A DNA stretch of 35,116 bases. It comes from Candidatus Endomicrobiellum cubanum. Its GTDB lineage: Bacteria; Elusimicrobiota; Endomicrobiia; Endomicrobiales; Endomicrobiaceae. Below are positions 1 to 8,552 of this stretch, piece after piece. Location: contig JAISYS010000045.1 of assembly GCA_031269735.1 (NCBI GenBank), positions 1 to 35,116 of the forward strand, given 5' to 3'. Each line of letters opens with the position of its first letter. The stretch's first letter is position 1. The translations under genes were made by a program, and so were the position numbers. Under the pieces are notes generated by a model. That model was not told where the DNA came from and did no database searches. It saw only the letters and a program-made list of their open reading frames with translations.

Positions 1-974
1 AAAAAAATGTTATCTTAACTAGAAATGCTATATGTGGAGGAGTAGAGTCCATTATAAAAGTTGAAGCAGAATTATTAGATGCTGATGTTATTGTATGTGG
101 TGGTTTAGACTATAAAGAACTAGCTCCTTTCGAATATGTAAGAGCAGATAATAGAGAAGACTTACTTAAACAGCTAGTTAATTACTCTCTAATTATATAC
201 CACTGGATACCAGATTATGCTGTAAAGGCTGTAGCTGAAACTAAAATTCCGTCTATAGAGTTTGTACATAGAACGGATACAAATGATTGTGATAAATCTG
301 TTCCTTCTGCAGTTGTTACTCATTCTAAATTTTTGGGAGAGTATATATTTAGTACATCTGGCGTTAGGTGTGATATTATTGATCATCCTATAGATACAGA
401 TATTTTTGTTCCAGCAGAATCTTTAGGTAAATATATTGGAGGAATTACAAGCTATTATGATGTAAAGGGGATTGATGTATTTATAAGAGCATGGGCGAAG
501 ATAAAGGATGAGTTTCCTAGTATTAAGGCTAGATTTTACGGTAAAGGTTTAGATTTAGAGAAATTTCAGAAATTATCTAAAAAGCTTAATGCTGATATTG
601 AATTTTTATCTGCAACAACAATGCCAGAAATTAAGTTAAGAGATTTTTGTCTTGTTGTTTGCCCATCTAGATGTGAGGGACTTCCTGTTGTAATTTTAGA
701 GGCTTTAGCAATGAATATTCCTGTTATAGCTTCGAATTTAGACGGTATGATGGAATTCAAAAAGACAGCGCAATTTCAAGGCTATGATGATATAATTACT
801 TTGACTAAACAAGAAGATCCATTAATTTTGGCGGGAGCAATGAAAAGACAATTAAAGGGAAATTATAGACAAAATACCAGAGATTTTATTAAGAAGTTTT
901 ATTCGAAAGAAAATCATATTATGGGATTAAAAAAAGTAATTGATAAAATAATAATGGCTAAAAGAGATATATAA
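1..974 (+). CDS. GT4-type glycosyltransferase, 5' end outside window
   Basis: The reading frame is open from base 3 to the stop at 972-974, so the gene starts before the window. A GGVES motif near the beginning (bases 36-50) matches the N-terminal loop of GT4/GT-B glycosyltransferases. The C-terminal Rossmann domain has the EX7E signature (E-GLPVVIL-E, about bases 674-703) that binds the nucleotide-sugar donor in this superfamily. The gene probably transfers a sugar to a surface glycan on the cytoplasmic face of the membrane; donor and acceptor cannot be told from sequence. Its stop overlaps the ATG of the next gene (taATG at 972-976), so the two are likely translationally coupled in one operon. 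No lesion is visible, unlike in its downstream neighbour. Confidence 0.88.
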   Translation, partial: KNVILTRNAICGGVESIIKVEAELLDADVIVCGGLDYKELAPFEYVRADNREDLLKQLVNYSLIIYHWIPDYAVKAVAETKIPSIEFVHRTDTNDCDKSVPSAVVTHSKFLGEYIFSTSGVRCDIIDHPIDTDIFVPAESLGKYIGGITSYYDVKGIDVFIRAWAKIKDEFPSIKARFYGKGLDLEKFQKLSKKLNADIEFLSATTMPEIKLRDFCLVVCPSRCEGLPVVILEALAMNIPVIASNLDGMMEFKKTAQFQGYDDIITLTKQEDPLILAGAMKRQLKGNYRQNTRDFIKKFYSKENHIMGLKKVIDKIIMAKRDI

Positions 975-2212
975 TGAATAAAGATATTACAAAATTTTTT
1001 GAGAATATTTTGGGAGCTAAAAATGTAGAATTACATAAAGTAGTTAGAATTTTTGGTTTAAAATTCGAGCTAAAGCTAAAGCGTTTAGAGTTACAAAAGC
1101 AAATAAAAGATCTAAGAGAAGAATTTAATAAGCTATATTTAGGATTACAACAACAGTTACAACAACAAGAAACTATATTTTGTGAATTGTTGACTAAAGA
1201 GTTTAAAAAGCACAATATTTCTCCAAAAAGCATTCTTATGGTTGAACCTAACAATTACCATGGAGAAGTTTTATCTGGATTCGTGAAATATTTCAATGAT
1301 TTGGGATACAATGTTGATTTGTTGCTAAGACCGAACAATTCAGTTGAGGATATTTTTTCTAGATGGAATACATTTCCAAAAGTTTTTTATGGTTCAGCAA
1401 ATAATATAAAAACTTTGTTAAAACTGAAAAAAGTAGAAGAGTATGACTATGTTTTCTTTTCCTCATCATGCCTATTGGTCTGATCTTTTTTGGTCTGATT
1501 CATACCTCAATTTTCTTGGTTTTATACCGAGAAGCAAATTTGGTTTATTAATGGTTGAACACAATGTTAATCCTTGTTTAAAACAATATGGAGAAGAAAT
1601 ATATCTAAAGCAAAAAAGATTGTTTACGATTTCAGGTTTTGGAAATACTCCGATGTTGAGTAATATTTTTTTTGGTAATATTAAAATTGCAAAAAAAAAT
1701 GATTTAACTACATTTATTTCTATTGCCAGAGGCAGACATGTTAGAAATCATGACATTCTTTTTGATTCTGTAAAAAAAATGATTGATAAGAAGATAAAAA
1801 ATTTTAAAGTTGTTATTGTAGGCAAATATTTTGACGATCGTTGGGTTGAAGATAATGCTGGTTCTAAAGCAGCTGAATATATAGAAACTAAAGGAGAGTT
1901 AAGTTTTGCCGATCTTTATGATAGCATAGAGAGAGCAGATTTTTTTTACCTCTATTAGATCCATTTAGTGAAGATCACAATAGATATTTAAATGGATGTA
2001 CTAGTGGTTCTAGGCAATTAATTTTGGGATTTGTCAAACCGTGTCTTATAAATGAGAAGTTTGCTAAAGAGTATGGGTTTAATAGTGGCAATTCTATTAT
2101 TTATAATGAGAACAATTTGTATAACGCAATGAAAGAGGCAATATTTATGCGGATGGAACAATATCTTGATATGCAAGAGAAATTAAAGCAAATGAAGGAA
2201 ACTATTTACTAG
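974..2212 (+). pseudogene. Second glycosyltransferase, broken by two frameshifts
   Basis: Three consecutive open segments form one protein: 974-1483 (frame 2), about 1443-1958 (frame 3) and about 1943-2212 (frame 2 again). The first has an N-terminal KVVRIFGLKFELK stretch of a type often seen in surface-glycan glycosyltransferases, followed by a Q-rich coiled coil with a 12-base tandem repeat. The middle segment carries AYWSDLFWSD and ISIARGRHVRNHD, and the last starts PLLDPFSED. The first shift lies in the T-rich stretch 1451-1462 (one base too many). The second lies in the eight-T run 1940-1947 (one T short: adding one gives ADFFLPLLDP). After the TAG at 2210-2212 the frame stays open to 2269, so a third lesion is possible. 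A GT-B glycosyltransferase is the most likely ancestor, from position and style rather than catalytic motifs. Confidence 0.72.
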
Positions 2213-2317
2213 ATATCGCTCAGCAATTTAAAAAAGGCATTAGAATATAATAATAGGGGATCTAGGTGATATATTTATGGGCGTGAGAACTTAATTTAAA
2301 AAATGGAGAAACGGCAC

Positions 2318-3118
2318 ATGCACATGATGGCTATATTTTGTAAATCTTGCAAAAAAGATATATATATTTGTGACAGAATGCTAAAGTCTTTCATTTTGCA
2401 CAATCGAGATGGCATAAAAATGTTTGTGTCAGTACCAGAAAGTGAAATAAAATATTTTCTAGAGTTTTCTCGGTTTGATAATGTTGAAGTATTAAGTGAC
2501 CAAAGTTATGCAGATAAATATATGTCTCAAAATCAGTATCATGGTTTATCTGTAGGATATGTAAACCAAGAAATATGCAAACTGTCTTTTTGGGAGACTA
2601 AATTTGCTTTGAACTATTTATGTGTAGATTCGGATGTAATTTTTCTAAGGGATTTTTTTATTACAGATTTTTTGGCAAACCAAGATATCCCTTACACAGT
2701 TCTTGTACAGGATAAGGAGTTGTCTATAGAGAAAGAGTATAGAGATTTTTGGATTTATAGGGAAAAGTTTATAAGAACCATTTATAGAGAAATTGACCTT
2801 GTGGATAAACGTTATAGAACATGCCACGGTATGCAAGTTTTGAATGCAAAAGTATTAAATTCTTTAAAAGAAGATTTTATGTTGTGTAAAAATTATACCT
2901 ACGAAAAGTTAATCAGTATAGCTCCATATGAATTTACGTGGTATAACGCTTGGTTTCAAAAATGTGGTTTGGTAGAAGAAAAGCAGGTAGAGCCTTTTTT
3001 TTATACATTTCATTATAAAAATCAACTTGAATTTTATAAGCAAAAATTGTTAACAGAAGATGATATCGCGAAAGCTTATATAGGGGTTGTATATAATTCA
3101 AACATGTACGTCTTTTAA
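2318..3118 (+). CDS. DUF6492-like glycosyltransferase-family protein
   Basis: Predicted 266 residues. The frame allows an earlier ATG at 2303, but GGAG (2305-2308) sits nine bases before the ATG at 2318, so 2318 is preferred; ATGs at 2324 and 2327 are alternatives. The centre contains CVDSDVIFLRDF, a hydrophobic strand followed by a D-x-D metal/nucleotide-sugar motif as in GT-A glycosyltransferases, and the C-terminal half has FTWYNAWF, resembling the DUF6492 family. It has no signal peptide or membrane span, so it should be cytosolic. It lies between a broken glycosyltransferase and an HprK-like gene, which supports a role in building a surface glycan. The exact reaction is unknown; the family assignment comes from recalled motifs, not a search. 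Confidence 0.68.
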   Translation: MHMMAIFCKSCKKDIYICDRMLKSFILHNRDGIKMFVSVPESEIKYFLEFSRFDNVEVLSDQSYADKYMSQNQYHGLSVGYVNQEICKLSFWETKFALNYLCVDSDVIFLRDFFITDFLANQDIPYTVLVQDKELSIEKEYRDFWIYREKFIRTIYREIDLVDKRYRTCHGMQVLNAKVLNSLKEDFMLCKNYTYEKLISIAPYEFTWYNAWFQKCGLVEEKQVEPFFYTFHYKNQLEFYKQKLLTEDDIAKAYIGVVYNSNMYVF

Positions 3119-3183
3119 ATGAGAAAGCATAGTTATTACCTTCGTTGGTTCATTACATCAATAAGAATTAAAGAGGATATGAG

Positions 3184-4029
3184 GTGAAAAGACTAGAATT
3201 TAGATTGCCATTACTAGAAGAAGTAAAAATAGAGGTTTGGGATGATCAGTTAGCTGATTTTGCTCAAAGACAATTGAAGAATTATTTAATAAATATTAGT
3301 TCGTTTAACTTAGAAGAGAAGATTTGTGTTACTATAATATGTAATAATTCAAATCTGTTAACTATAGCAAATTCTTTTTTGAATACAGACAAGATTTTTT
3401 CAAAACAATTCAGGGTTAAAAATCATAGAATGCATTTATTTAATTCAGAAATTTTTTTAGAAGATAAGTTTTTCTATAAAAGTACTAAAAATGTAGTCGC
3501 TAAATTTTATGCTGATTATCCTATTTTTTCAATGTACTCTTTAGTGGGTAACTTTTTTCTTGTTCATGGCAGCTTTGTTAAAATAGGGAATAAAAATATT
3601 TTGATTACAGGATTAGAGGGGGTCGGTAAAAGTTCTTTATCTAATGAACTTCAGAAAAATGGCTGTGAGGTACTGGCTGATAACTTTGTTCTTTTTAACG
3701 GGAAAGAAGTTTGCCCGTTAAATATGGCGATGCGATTGGATCTTTGTCAACCAACAGGGAAATTAAGAGTTTTATATGAAGACAACAATCTTAAAGAGAT
3801 TTTACCGGAATTGGTTGTGCATCAAATAATTAAACCAGATGAGATTTTGATTTTAACAATTTCTGACATTTTTGAGTTTAGAGAAGTTAAGTTAGATGTT
3901 ATGTCTCTTATATTATTTTTAAATAACGCATGTGAGATAGGAGCAGCAAATAATTTTATATCTCCTTTTTTAATAAAAGATAATGAGGGGGGTGGGGTGG
4001 GGGTGAAGGAGGCACTTTGTCTACTTTAA
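3184..4029 (+). CDS. HPr kinase-like P-loop protein, probable C-terminal frameshift
   Basis: Starts at GTG 3184 with GAGG (3173-3176) seven bases upstream. Residues about 125-165 read HGSFVKIGNKNILITGLEGVGKSS, i.e. a Walker A (GxxGxGKS) preceded by the short strand-turn seen in HPr kinase/phosphorylase and related PEPCK-type P-loop kinases. Downstream ADNFVLF and the PLNMAMRLDL segment fit the same fold. It lacks the N-terminal regulatory domain of true HprK, so it is one of the HprK-like proteins found in glycan, peptide or maturation loci, target unknown. The annotated end is doubtful: the G-rich tract 3987-4005 is followed, in the frame starting at 4011, by a plausible native C-terminus (TLKIPIFLVSIPMGQICKG) running to a stop at 4104-4106. 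That end would overlap the next gene by 11 bases. Confidence 0.7.
   Translation: MKRLEFRLPLLEEVKIEVWDDQLADFAQRQLKNYLINISSFNLEEKICVTIICNNSNLLTIANSFLNTDKIFSKQFRVKNHRMHLFNSEIFLEDKFFYKSTKNVVAKFYADYPIFSMYSLVGNFFLVHGSFVKIGNKNILITGLEGVGKSSLSNELQKNGCEVLADNFVLFNGKEVCPLNMAMRLDLCQPTGKLRVLYEDNNLKEILPELVVHQIIKPDEILILTISDIFEFREVKLDVMSLILFLNNACEIGAANNFISPFLIKDNEGGGVGVKEALCLL
3987..4005 (+). repeat. G-rich tract at the probable frameshift of the HprK-like gene
   Basis: Runs of six, four and five G separated by single T, in an otherwise AT-rich gene. A one-base change in length here would move translation from the frame ending at 4029 into the frame ending at 4106. Such tracts are prone to slipped-strand mispairing, so this may be a phase-variable site, a fixed lesion or a sequencing error. 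Confidence 0.55.
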
Positions 4030-4095
4030 AGATACCAATTTTCTTAGTTAGTATTCCTATGGGGCAGATATGTAAAGGTGCGGAGGCCTTATTAA

Positions 4096-5418
4096 ATGGG
4101 CGTTAAATATTTTGTTGATGAAAATTTAATTCCAAAAGATGGTTCAAGAGAAATAATATCAAAGTTCAATAAGGAAGTTGATTTTGATCATAACGAAATT
4201 TTCATTTATCCGGATGTTCACTACAAAAGAGGGGCTCGTGTTGTTAATGGAATGCTTATATCAAGTGATAAGCATGTTTTTCCGGCGTGTTTAGGAGTGG
4301 ATAATTGTGGGTTTACGTTTGGTAAAATCAATAACACAAATGAGTTGGAGGTACAAACAAGTTTTGAAAATTATTCAAAATTGCTTAAAGATTATGTTGC
4401 ATTTGAAAACTATTCTGAAGAATATATGTATGATTTATTTACAAAATATTTAGAAATAGACTTTATTAAAAATTCATCCTTATATAATTTTTTAAATATA
4501 AAAACCATAGATAAAGCAATTAAATTAGCAAAGAATACTTTGTCGGATAAAATTATGGCATTAGCAAGACAATCTTTAGGTTCTCTTGGCGGAGGGAATC
4601 ATTTTTTTGAGATTCATGGAATCATAGAGATTTTTGAAGATAATATAGTATTTAATAAAGGGGATTATATTTTTATTCTTCATTCAGACTCAGTGGGAGT
4701 TGGTGATCATATTAACTTGTTATATTCAAATCTTAGTGAGTGGTTCTTTCTAAAAGGATATGAAGGATTTAAAAAGCGTTTTAGCTTTAGATTTTATCAG
4801 ATTTTATGCTTTGCTTTACGCGGGCTGGTTTCGTTTGAGACATTTAAGTTGTTGTATTCTCAAACGGATTATAGAACAATAAAAGCTTATTCTAGAATTG
4901 GCAAAAGTCTTATCTTTGCGCACAATTTGGCTTCGCTTTTTGGAGAGATGAATAGAGATTTAATTATTAAGAACTGGGCTAAAACACAAAATCTAGATGT
5001 TAAAATTATATCTTCATTTAGTCATGATGGTATACGGATTGAAAATATTAACAGAATAGTTCATAGAAACGGGGTTCAATTTTTAGGAGATGCTAAGTAT
5101 TTTGTATTGCCAAGTGCTATGGGCGGATTCTCTTATATTATGGAAAATAGTTTTAATAAAAGTGCGTTTTATAGCTCAAATCATGGTGTGGGAAGAACTC
5201 AGGATAAACATATTGCTCGTGAAAATTATAATGAGAAAGATACTTGCATGGATCTTGAAGAGGGTAGGGTTAAATTGTATAGAGTTGGGGCAGGTAGTAT
5301 GGCTGAGCAAAATAAAAAAGCATTTAAAGATACTCAAAGCATAATAGATAGTATGAATAAATATAAGCTAGGTAAGAAAATAGCTAGGACAAAGCCAATA
5401 GCAATTATAAAAGGATGA
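4096..5418 (+). CDS. Divergent RtcB-like RNA ligase family protein
   Basis: 440 residues, ATG at 4096 with GGAGG (4082-4086) nine bases upstream. RtcB landmarks appear in order: YPDVHYKRG (canonical PDVHxGxG), GVDNCGF (canonical GVDxGCG), SLGGGNHFFEI, a Y-x-M/A-N-x-A-x-x-NR-like segment (AHNLASLFGEMNR), LPSAMGGFSY, NHGVGR (the HGxGR region associated with the guanylylated histidine) and a terminal IIKG matching the VKG end. RtcB seals 2',3'-cyclic phosphate or 3'-phosphate ends to 5'-OH ends using GTP and Mn2+. This copy is divergent: the D-x2-C metal spacing is reduced to D-x-C, the usual HN becomes HD (FSHDGIR), and HRKGA becomes HRNGV. It may therefore act on another substrate or be weakly active. 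The neighbouring HprK-like frame probably overlaps its start, suggesting coupling. Confidence 0.85.
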   Translation: MGVKYFVDENLIPKDGSREIISKFNKEVDFDHNEIFIYPDVHYKRGARVVNGMLISSDKHVFPACLGVDNCGFTFGKINNTNELEVQTSFENYSKLLKDYVAFENYSEEYMYDLFTKYLEIDFIKNSSLYNFLNIKTIDKAIKLAKNTLSDKIMALARQSLGSLGGGNHFFEIHGIIEIFEDNIVFNKGDYIFILHSDSVGVGDHINLLYSNLSEWFFLKGYEGFKKRFSFRFYQILCFALRGLVSFETFKLLYSQTDYRTIKAYSRIGKSLIFAHNLASLFGEMNRDLIIKNWAKTQNLDVKIISSFSHDGIRIENINRIVHRNGVQFLGDAKYFVLPSAMGGFSYIMENSFNKSAFYSSNHGVGRTQDKHIARENYNEKDTCMDLEEGRVKLYRVGAGSMAEQNKKAFKDTQSIIDSMNKYKLGKKIARTKPIAIIKG

Positions 5419-5526
5419 TTTTTGTTACCCTCAAATAATATAAAGCACCCTGCTTAAAAGCAAATTTTATTTCTCCAAAAGTACAAATATTGTTATATCT
5501 TACCGCAGGAGCAATTATTTGGCAAG

Positions 5527-5541
5527 ATTCCCCTGCCTTGA
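5527..5541 (+). repeat. Left arm of 15-bp inverted repeat around the PIG-L gene
   Basis: ATTCCCCTGCCTTGA, GC-richer than its surroundings and a perfect inverted match to 6337-6351. It lies just before the PIG-L ribosome binding site. Confidence 0.8.
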
Positions 5542-5561
5542 CCGGCAAAGTGGAGTTTATG

Positions 5562-6242
5562 ATGAAAATAATTAAAAAAATCTTTAGGTATAAGCAAGCT
5601 AAAGAAACAAAGACTCTTTATCCAAAAAAGTTTAACGTAAATCCCCAAGATAAATTTTTAATACTTTCGCCCCATCCAGATGATGAATGTATTGGTTGTG
5701 GTGGATTTTTGTTAAGTTATGGTTTTCAATGCGATGTTGTTTTGCTTACTAATGGGTGTTATGGCGACGCTTCTATTACACCTGAAAAAAATGTGCAAAT
5801 TAGGTATAGAGAGTTTGATTTGGCTATGAAGAAAGTTAATGTGGCCAAGATCTACAAGATGGATATAGAAGATACCAAATTGATTGATAACTTTAAAAGA
5901 TTTAAATTTATTATGAAAACAATAATGTATAATTGCAAGTATGATTATGTCTTCATGCCAAGTCCGAAAGATGCTCATCCTGACCATAAAGCTGTGAGTT
6001 TTCTTTTTGACAAGTTAAAATTGAGGAATTGTAAAAAAGTATACTATGAAGTATGGTCTACGCTGTACCAGCCATCACATTTCATTGATATTTCCAAGTT
6101 GCGAAAAAACAAGAGAGAACTTATAAATATTTATGAATCCCAAACAAAGCATATAGATTATGCCTCAAGAATTTTAGGACTAAACTATTTTAGAGGCATG
6201 ACTCATAACATATCTTATGAGGAAGACTATGAGTTTGCATAG
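5562..6242 (+). CDS. PIG-L family N-acetyl-sugar deacetylase
   Basis: 226 residues from ATG 5562; GGAG at 5552-5555 leaves six bases to this ATG and only three to the adjacent ATG 5559, while a TTG at 5490 extends the frame without good signal. LSPHPDDECIGCGG is the PIG-L/LmbE signature with the AHPDDE-type zinc ligands, and DAHPDH is the second conserved histidine motif. These Zn-dependent enzymes remove acetyl groups from GlcNAc-type sugars or conjugates. It has no signal peptide, so it is probably cytosolic and acts on a lipid-linked or nucleotide-linked sugar. Its place at the end of a glycosyltransferase locus supports modification of a surface glycan. It is bracketed by a 15-bp inverted repeat (5527-5541 and 6337-6351). 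Confidence 0.88.
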   Translation: MKIIKKIFRYKQAKETKTLYPKKFNVNPQDKFLILSPHPDDECIGCGGFLLSYGFQCDVVLLTNGCYGDASITPEKNVQIRYREFDLAMKKVNVAKIYKMDIEDTKLIDNFKRFKFIMKTIMYNCKYDYVFMPSPKDAHPDHKAVSFLFDKLKLRNCKKVYYEVWSTLYQPSHFIDISKLRKNKRELINIYESQTKHIDYASRILGLNYFRGMTHNISYEEDYEFA

Positions 6243-6260
6243 TACTTGATATTTCTATTT

Positions 6261-6287
6261 AGGTCTACAAAAAACTTTTTATGACCT
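6261..6287 (+). other. Imperfect palindrome between convergent genes
   Basis: AGGTC and GACCT arms enclose AAAAA and TTTTT inner arms, so the RNA could fold into a hairpin on either strand. It lies 19 bases after the PIG-L stop and about 100 bases from the end of the converging metallophosphoesterase gene. It has no T-run, so at most it is a weak bidirectional terminator. Confidence 0.35.
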
Positions 6288-6336
6288 GACTTGACCGTTT
6301 TAAGGAAAAAAAGGGGGTTTGGGGGAACCATAATAC

Positions 6337-6351
6337 TCAAGGCAGGGGAAT
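6337..6351 (-). repeat. Right arm of 15-bp inverted repeat around the PIG-L gene
   Basis: TCAAGGCAGGGGAAT, exact reverse complement of 5527-5541. The stretch before it (6307-6330) is unusually G-rich. Confidence 0.8.
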
Positions 6352-6385
6352 ACCAAAAAATATATTGTTAAAAATTTATGGGAAC

Positions 6386-7471
6386 CTATTTCTCTAAAGT
6401 AACAACAGCTATTTCGCTTGTATTAAAAAATCTCATTGGTGGTCCCCAAAGTCTAGTACCTGAAGTTATGTACATAGTGGACCCTTTATTAAAATATAAC
6501 CCATAATAATACTTCATAAAATATTTTCTAATTATTGTTGCAGGTGGAACTTGTCCAGCATGAGTATGCCCTGAAAGCTGCACTATGGTAATACCCATAT
6601 TAGAAGAATAGTCAAAAGATTCTGGTCTATGACTTAAAAACAGTACAGGGTAATTTTTATTTATGTTAGATAAAGCTTTAGCAATATTTTTAGAATTTTT
6701 ATAATCTATATCATTAATACCTGATACATTTATAATGTTGCCCATCAAAATACTTTCATTTTCTAAAACTTTAATATTAAGTTTGGCAAACATATCTAGA
6801 TAAGATTGCAATCCTGTATAATATTCATGGTTTCCTGTTACGGCAAATATCCCATATTTAGCTTTCAATTTTTGAAAACCAAAATTAAGATATCTATCAT
6901 TCTTATTAATGTCTGTATCTATAACATCGCCAGCAATAATTATTATGTCAGGATTTAGATTGTTAACCTTATCAAAAATTTTGTTTATAATTATGTGGGA
7001 TGTATATTTATCAATATGAATATCTGAAACTAAAGCTATTTTTAAAGAATCTACAGATAAGGCCGGTACTTTTATGTTTATATCTTTCACATTTAACACA
7101 AAAATGAAATCTACCAAAGATATAATACAAGCTATAATACTTAAAAATGATGTGGCCAGTGTAGAATAATATCTAAATTTTTTAATTTTAAATATGAGGT
7201 TTAAAAGATTTATAATATCGTTAGCAATAAAAAAAGTAACCATTACCTGCCCTACACCCATACACATAAAACCAAACGATGCAATATAACAAACAAAGGG
7301 AATGGTATGCCTAATATTAATAAAAGATAAAACACTTAAAAAAGCAATAAATCCAAATAAACTGTACAAATATTTTTTATACGGAGGTTTTATATTTAAT
7401 CCAAAATTTATACGCCAAGCAATATAAATAAAACTTAAACAGTATATTATAATCACTATAACAAAAAACAT
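6386..7471 (-). CDS. Membrane-anchored calcineurin-type metallophosphoesterase
   Basis: 361 residues from ATG 7471, with AAGGAG five bases upstream; a GTG two codons earlier (7477) overlaps the Shine-Dalgarno and is less likely. The N-terminal ~130 residues hold about four hydrophobic spans. The C-terminal domain has the full dimetal phosphoesterase set: DIHID, GDVIDTD, GNHEYY, LSHRPE and SGHTHAGQ. It resembles the YkuE/YaeI group, some of which hydrolyse phospholipid head groups or lipid A-linked phosphates; the substrate here is unknown. The catalytic domain should sit at the membrane surface. The ATG shares a base with the stop of the upstream DUF4416 gene, so the two are translationally coupled. 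Confidence 0.9.
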   Translation of the reverse strand: MFFVIVIIIYCLSFIYIAWRINFGLNIKPPYKKYLYSLFGFIAFLSVLSFINIRHTIPFVCYIASFGFMCMGVGQVMVTFFIANDIINLLNLIFKIKKFRYYSTLATSFLSIIACIISLVDFIFVLNVKDINIKVPALSVDSLKIALVSDIHIDKYTSHIIINKIFDKVNNLNPDIIIIAGDVIDTDINKNDRYLNFGFQKLKAKYGIFAVTGNHEYYTGLQSYLDMFAKLNIKVLENESILMGNIINVSGINDIDYKNSKNIAKALSNINKNYPVLFLSHRPESFDYSSNMGITIVQLSGHTHAGQVPPATIIRKYFMKYYYGLYFNKGSTMYITSGTRLWGPPMRFFNTSEIAVVTLEK

Positions 7472-7998
7472 TAACACTCCTTAAGACGCGCTATAAGAGA
7501 CTGCCTTGCCTCAAGCAGGAATTTTGTAGCTGTATCAGAAAGATAGTCCGGATAAGACCATGGAAGTTTTGTGTATCCATTTTTTTTATATATGGTTGTA
7601 ACTTCTCCATAAATACCACTATCTAAATAAATCCTATGACTATAATCTTTTGTTGTTGCAAGGATAACATTTGCTGGAGTAATATATCCAGGGTCTATAT
7701 TTATTTGTCTTTTAGAATTTATTGCAAATGACTCTTCTAGGGAGTTTGTAAAAACTTTTATACCAGCAAGTTGTGACGACAAAATCAGCTTTTCAAAAGA
7801 AACCCATAAACGTTTTAAATTTTCTCCCATTTCTGGATTATAATAGTTTGAAAAATCAAAAAGCATAATATCACTAATAAAATCTATCTTGCCAAATTTG
7901 TTTTCTAAAACAGAAAATGCATCTTGTTTTACTTTTTCGTTTGAAAAAATTATTCCACAAAACAGTTTTACTTTTTTTGGGGATCCAATAATTCCCAC
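7471..7998 (-). CDS. DUF4416 family protein
   Basis: 175 residues, GTG start at 7998 with GAGG five bases upstream. The sequence has the DUF4416 hallmarks: [35 protein letters not shown] and a final YPDY motif. The family has no established function and occurs in Elusimicrobiota and some other Gram-negative and thermophilic lineages. No signal peptide or membrane span is visible. It overlaps the metallophosphoesterase start by one base. The coupling suggests a shared process, but nothing in the sequence says which. Confidence 0.85.
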   Translation of the reverse strand: MGIIGSPKKVKLFCGIIFSNEKVKQDAFSVLENKFGKIDFISDIMLFDFSNYYNPEMGENLKRLWVSFEKLILSSQLAGIKVFTNSLEESFAINSKRQINIDPGYITPANVILATTKDYSHRIYLDSGIYGEVTTIYKKNGYTKLPWSYPDYLSDTATKFLLEARQSLIARLKEC

Positions 7999-8098
7999 AG
8001 AGGCCTCTTTATCGGCATATTTAGTTTATAAGTTTACTATAAAACATTAAAATTGTAAAATACAATTTGTATAAATTATTGCAATCAAAGGTATTATT

Positions 8099-8548
8099 GT
8101 GAAAAAATATTTTTTTATTGTTAGTGTGTTATTTTTTTTTATTTTTTGGGATGTTATATCTTACGCAAACTTTGTTGAAAATATAGACTATTCTGTAGAC
8201 TTCCAAGAGAAAACCCCGAACATGGCAGCAATTTTACATATAAATTTTATAAGCGTTTTCCCAGATGCTTATCAAGCCGAAGAAATAGTAAAGCAACAAC
8301 TAAAAAAATATGGAGTTTTAATTATACAAAGCGGTCATCTTATCTCTACTGTAAAAAAAGAAAAGCGTTACAAAAACATTATTGGTTCTGCTTGGTATAT
8401 AAATGAATTAGACCCTGCTAACCCAACTAAAATTAAATTTCAAAAGGACCTTGGTGCATACGTCTGGATTGGAAAAACAAAAACAATTGTCACTTTTTCA
8501 AAATATATGATTTTCTTAAAGAAAAATCTAAATAAACACACTAAATAA
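8099..8548 (+). CDS. Small secreted protein of unknown function
   Basis: 149 residues, GTG start with AAAGG about seven bases upstream. Residues 1-23 form a classic signal peptide (KK, then a phenylalanine-rich hydrophobic core ending around SYA), so the protein is exported. The mature part has VDFQEKTPNMAAILHINF and a lysine-rich C-terminus with an apparent beta-alpha pattern and no recognised motif. It stands alone between divergent and convergent minus-strand genes, and only four bases separate its stop from the stop of thiC. Not recognised. Confidence 0.7.
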   Translation: MKKYFFIVSVLFFFIFWDVISYANFVENIDYSVDFQEKTPNMAAILHINFISVFPDAYQAEEIVKQQLKKYGVLIIQSGHLISTVKKEKRYKNIIGSAWYINELDPANPTKIKFQKDLGAYVWIGKTKTIVTFSKYMIFLKKNLNKHTK

Positions 8549-8552
8549 AAAC

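Noticed and set aside
5090-5344. Plus-strand ORF inside the RtcB-like gene
   Set aside because: Out-of-frame shadow of a well-supported gene; no own ribosome binding site or recognisable motif.
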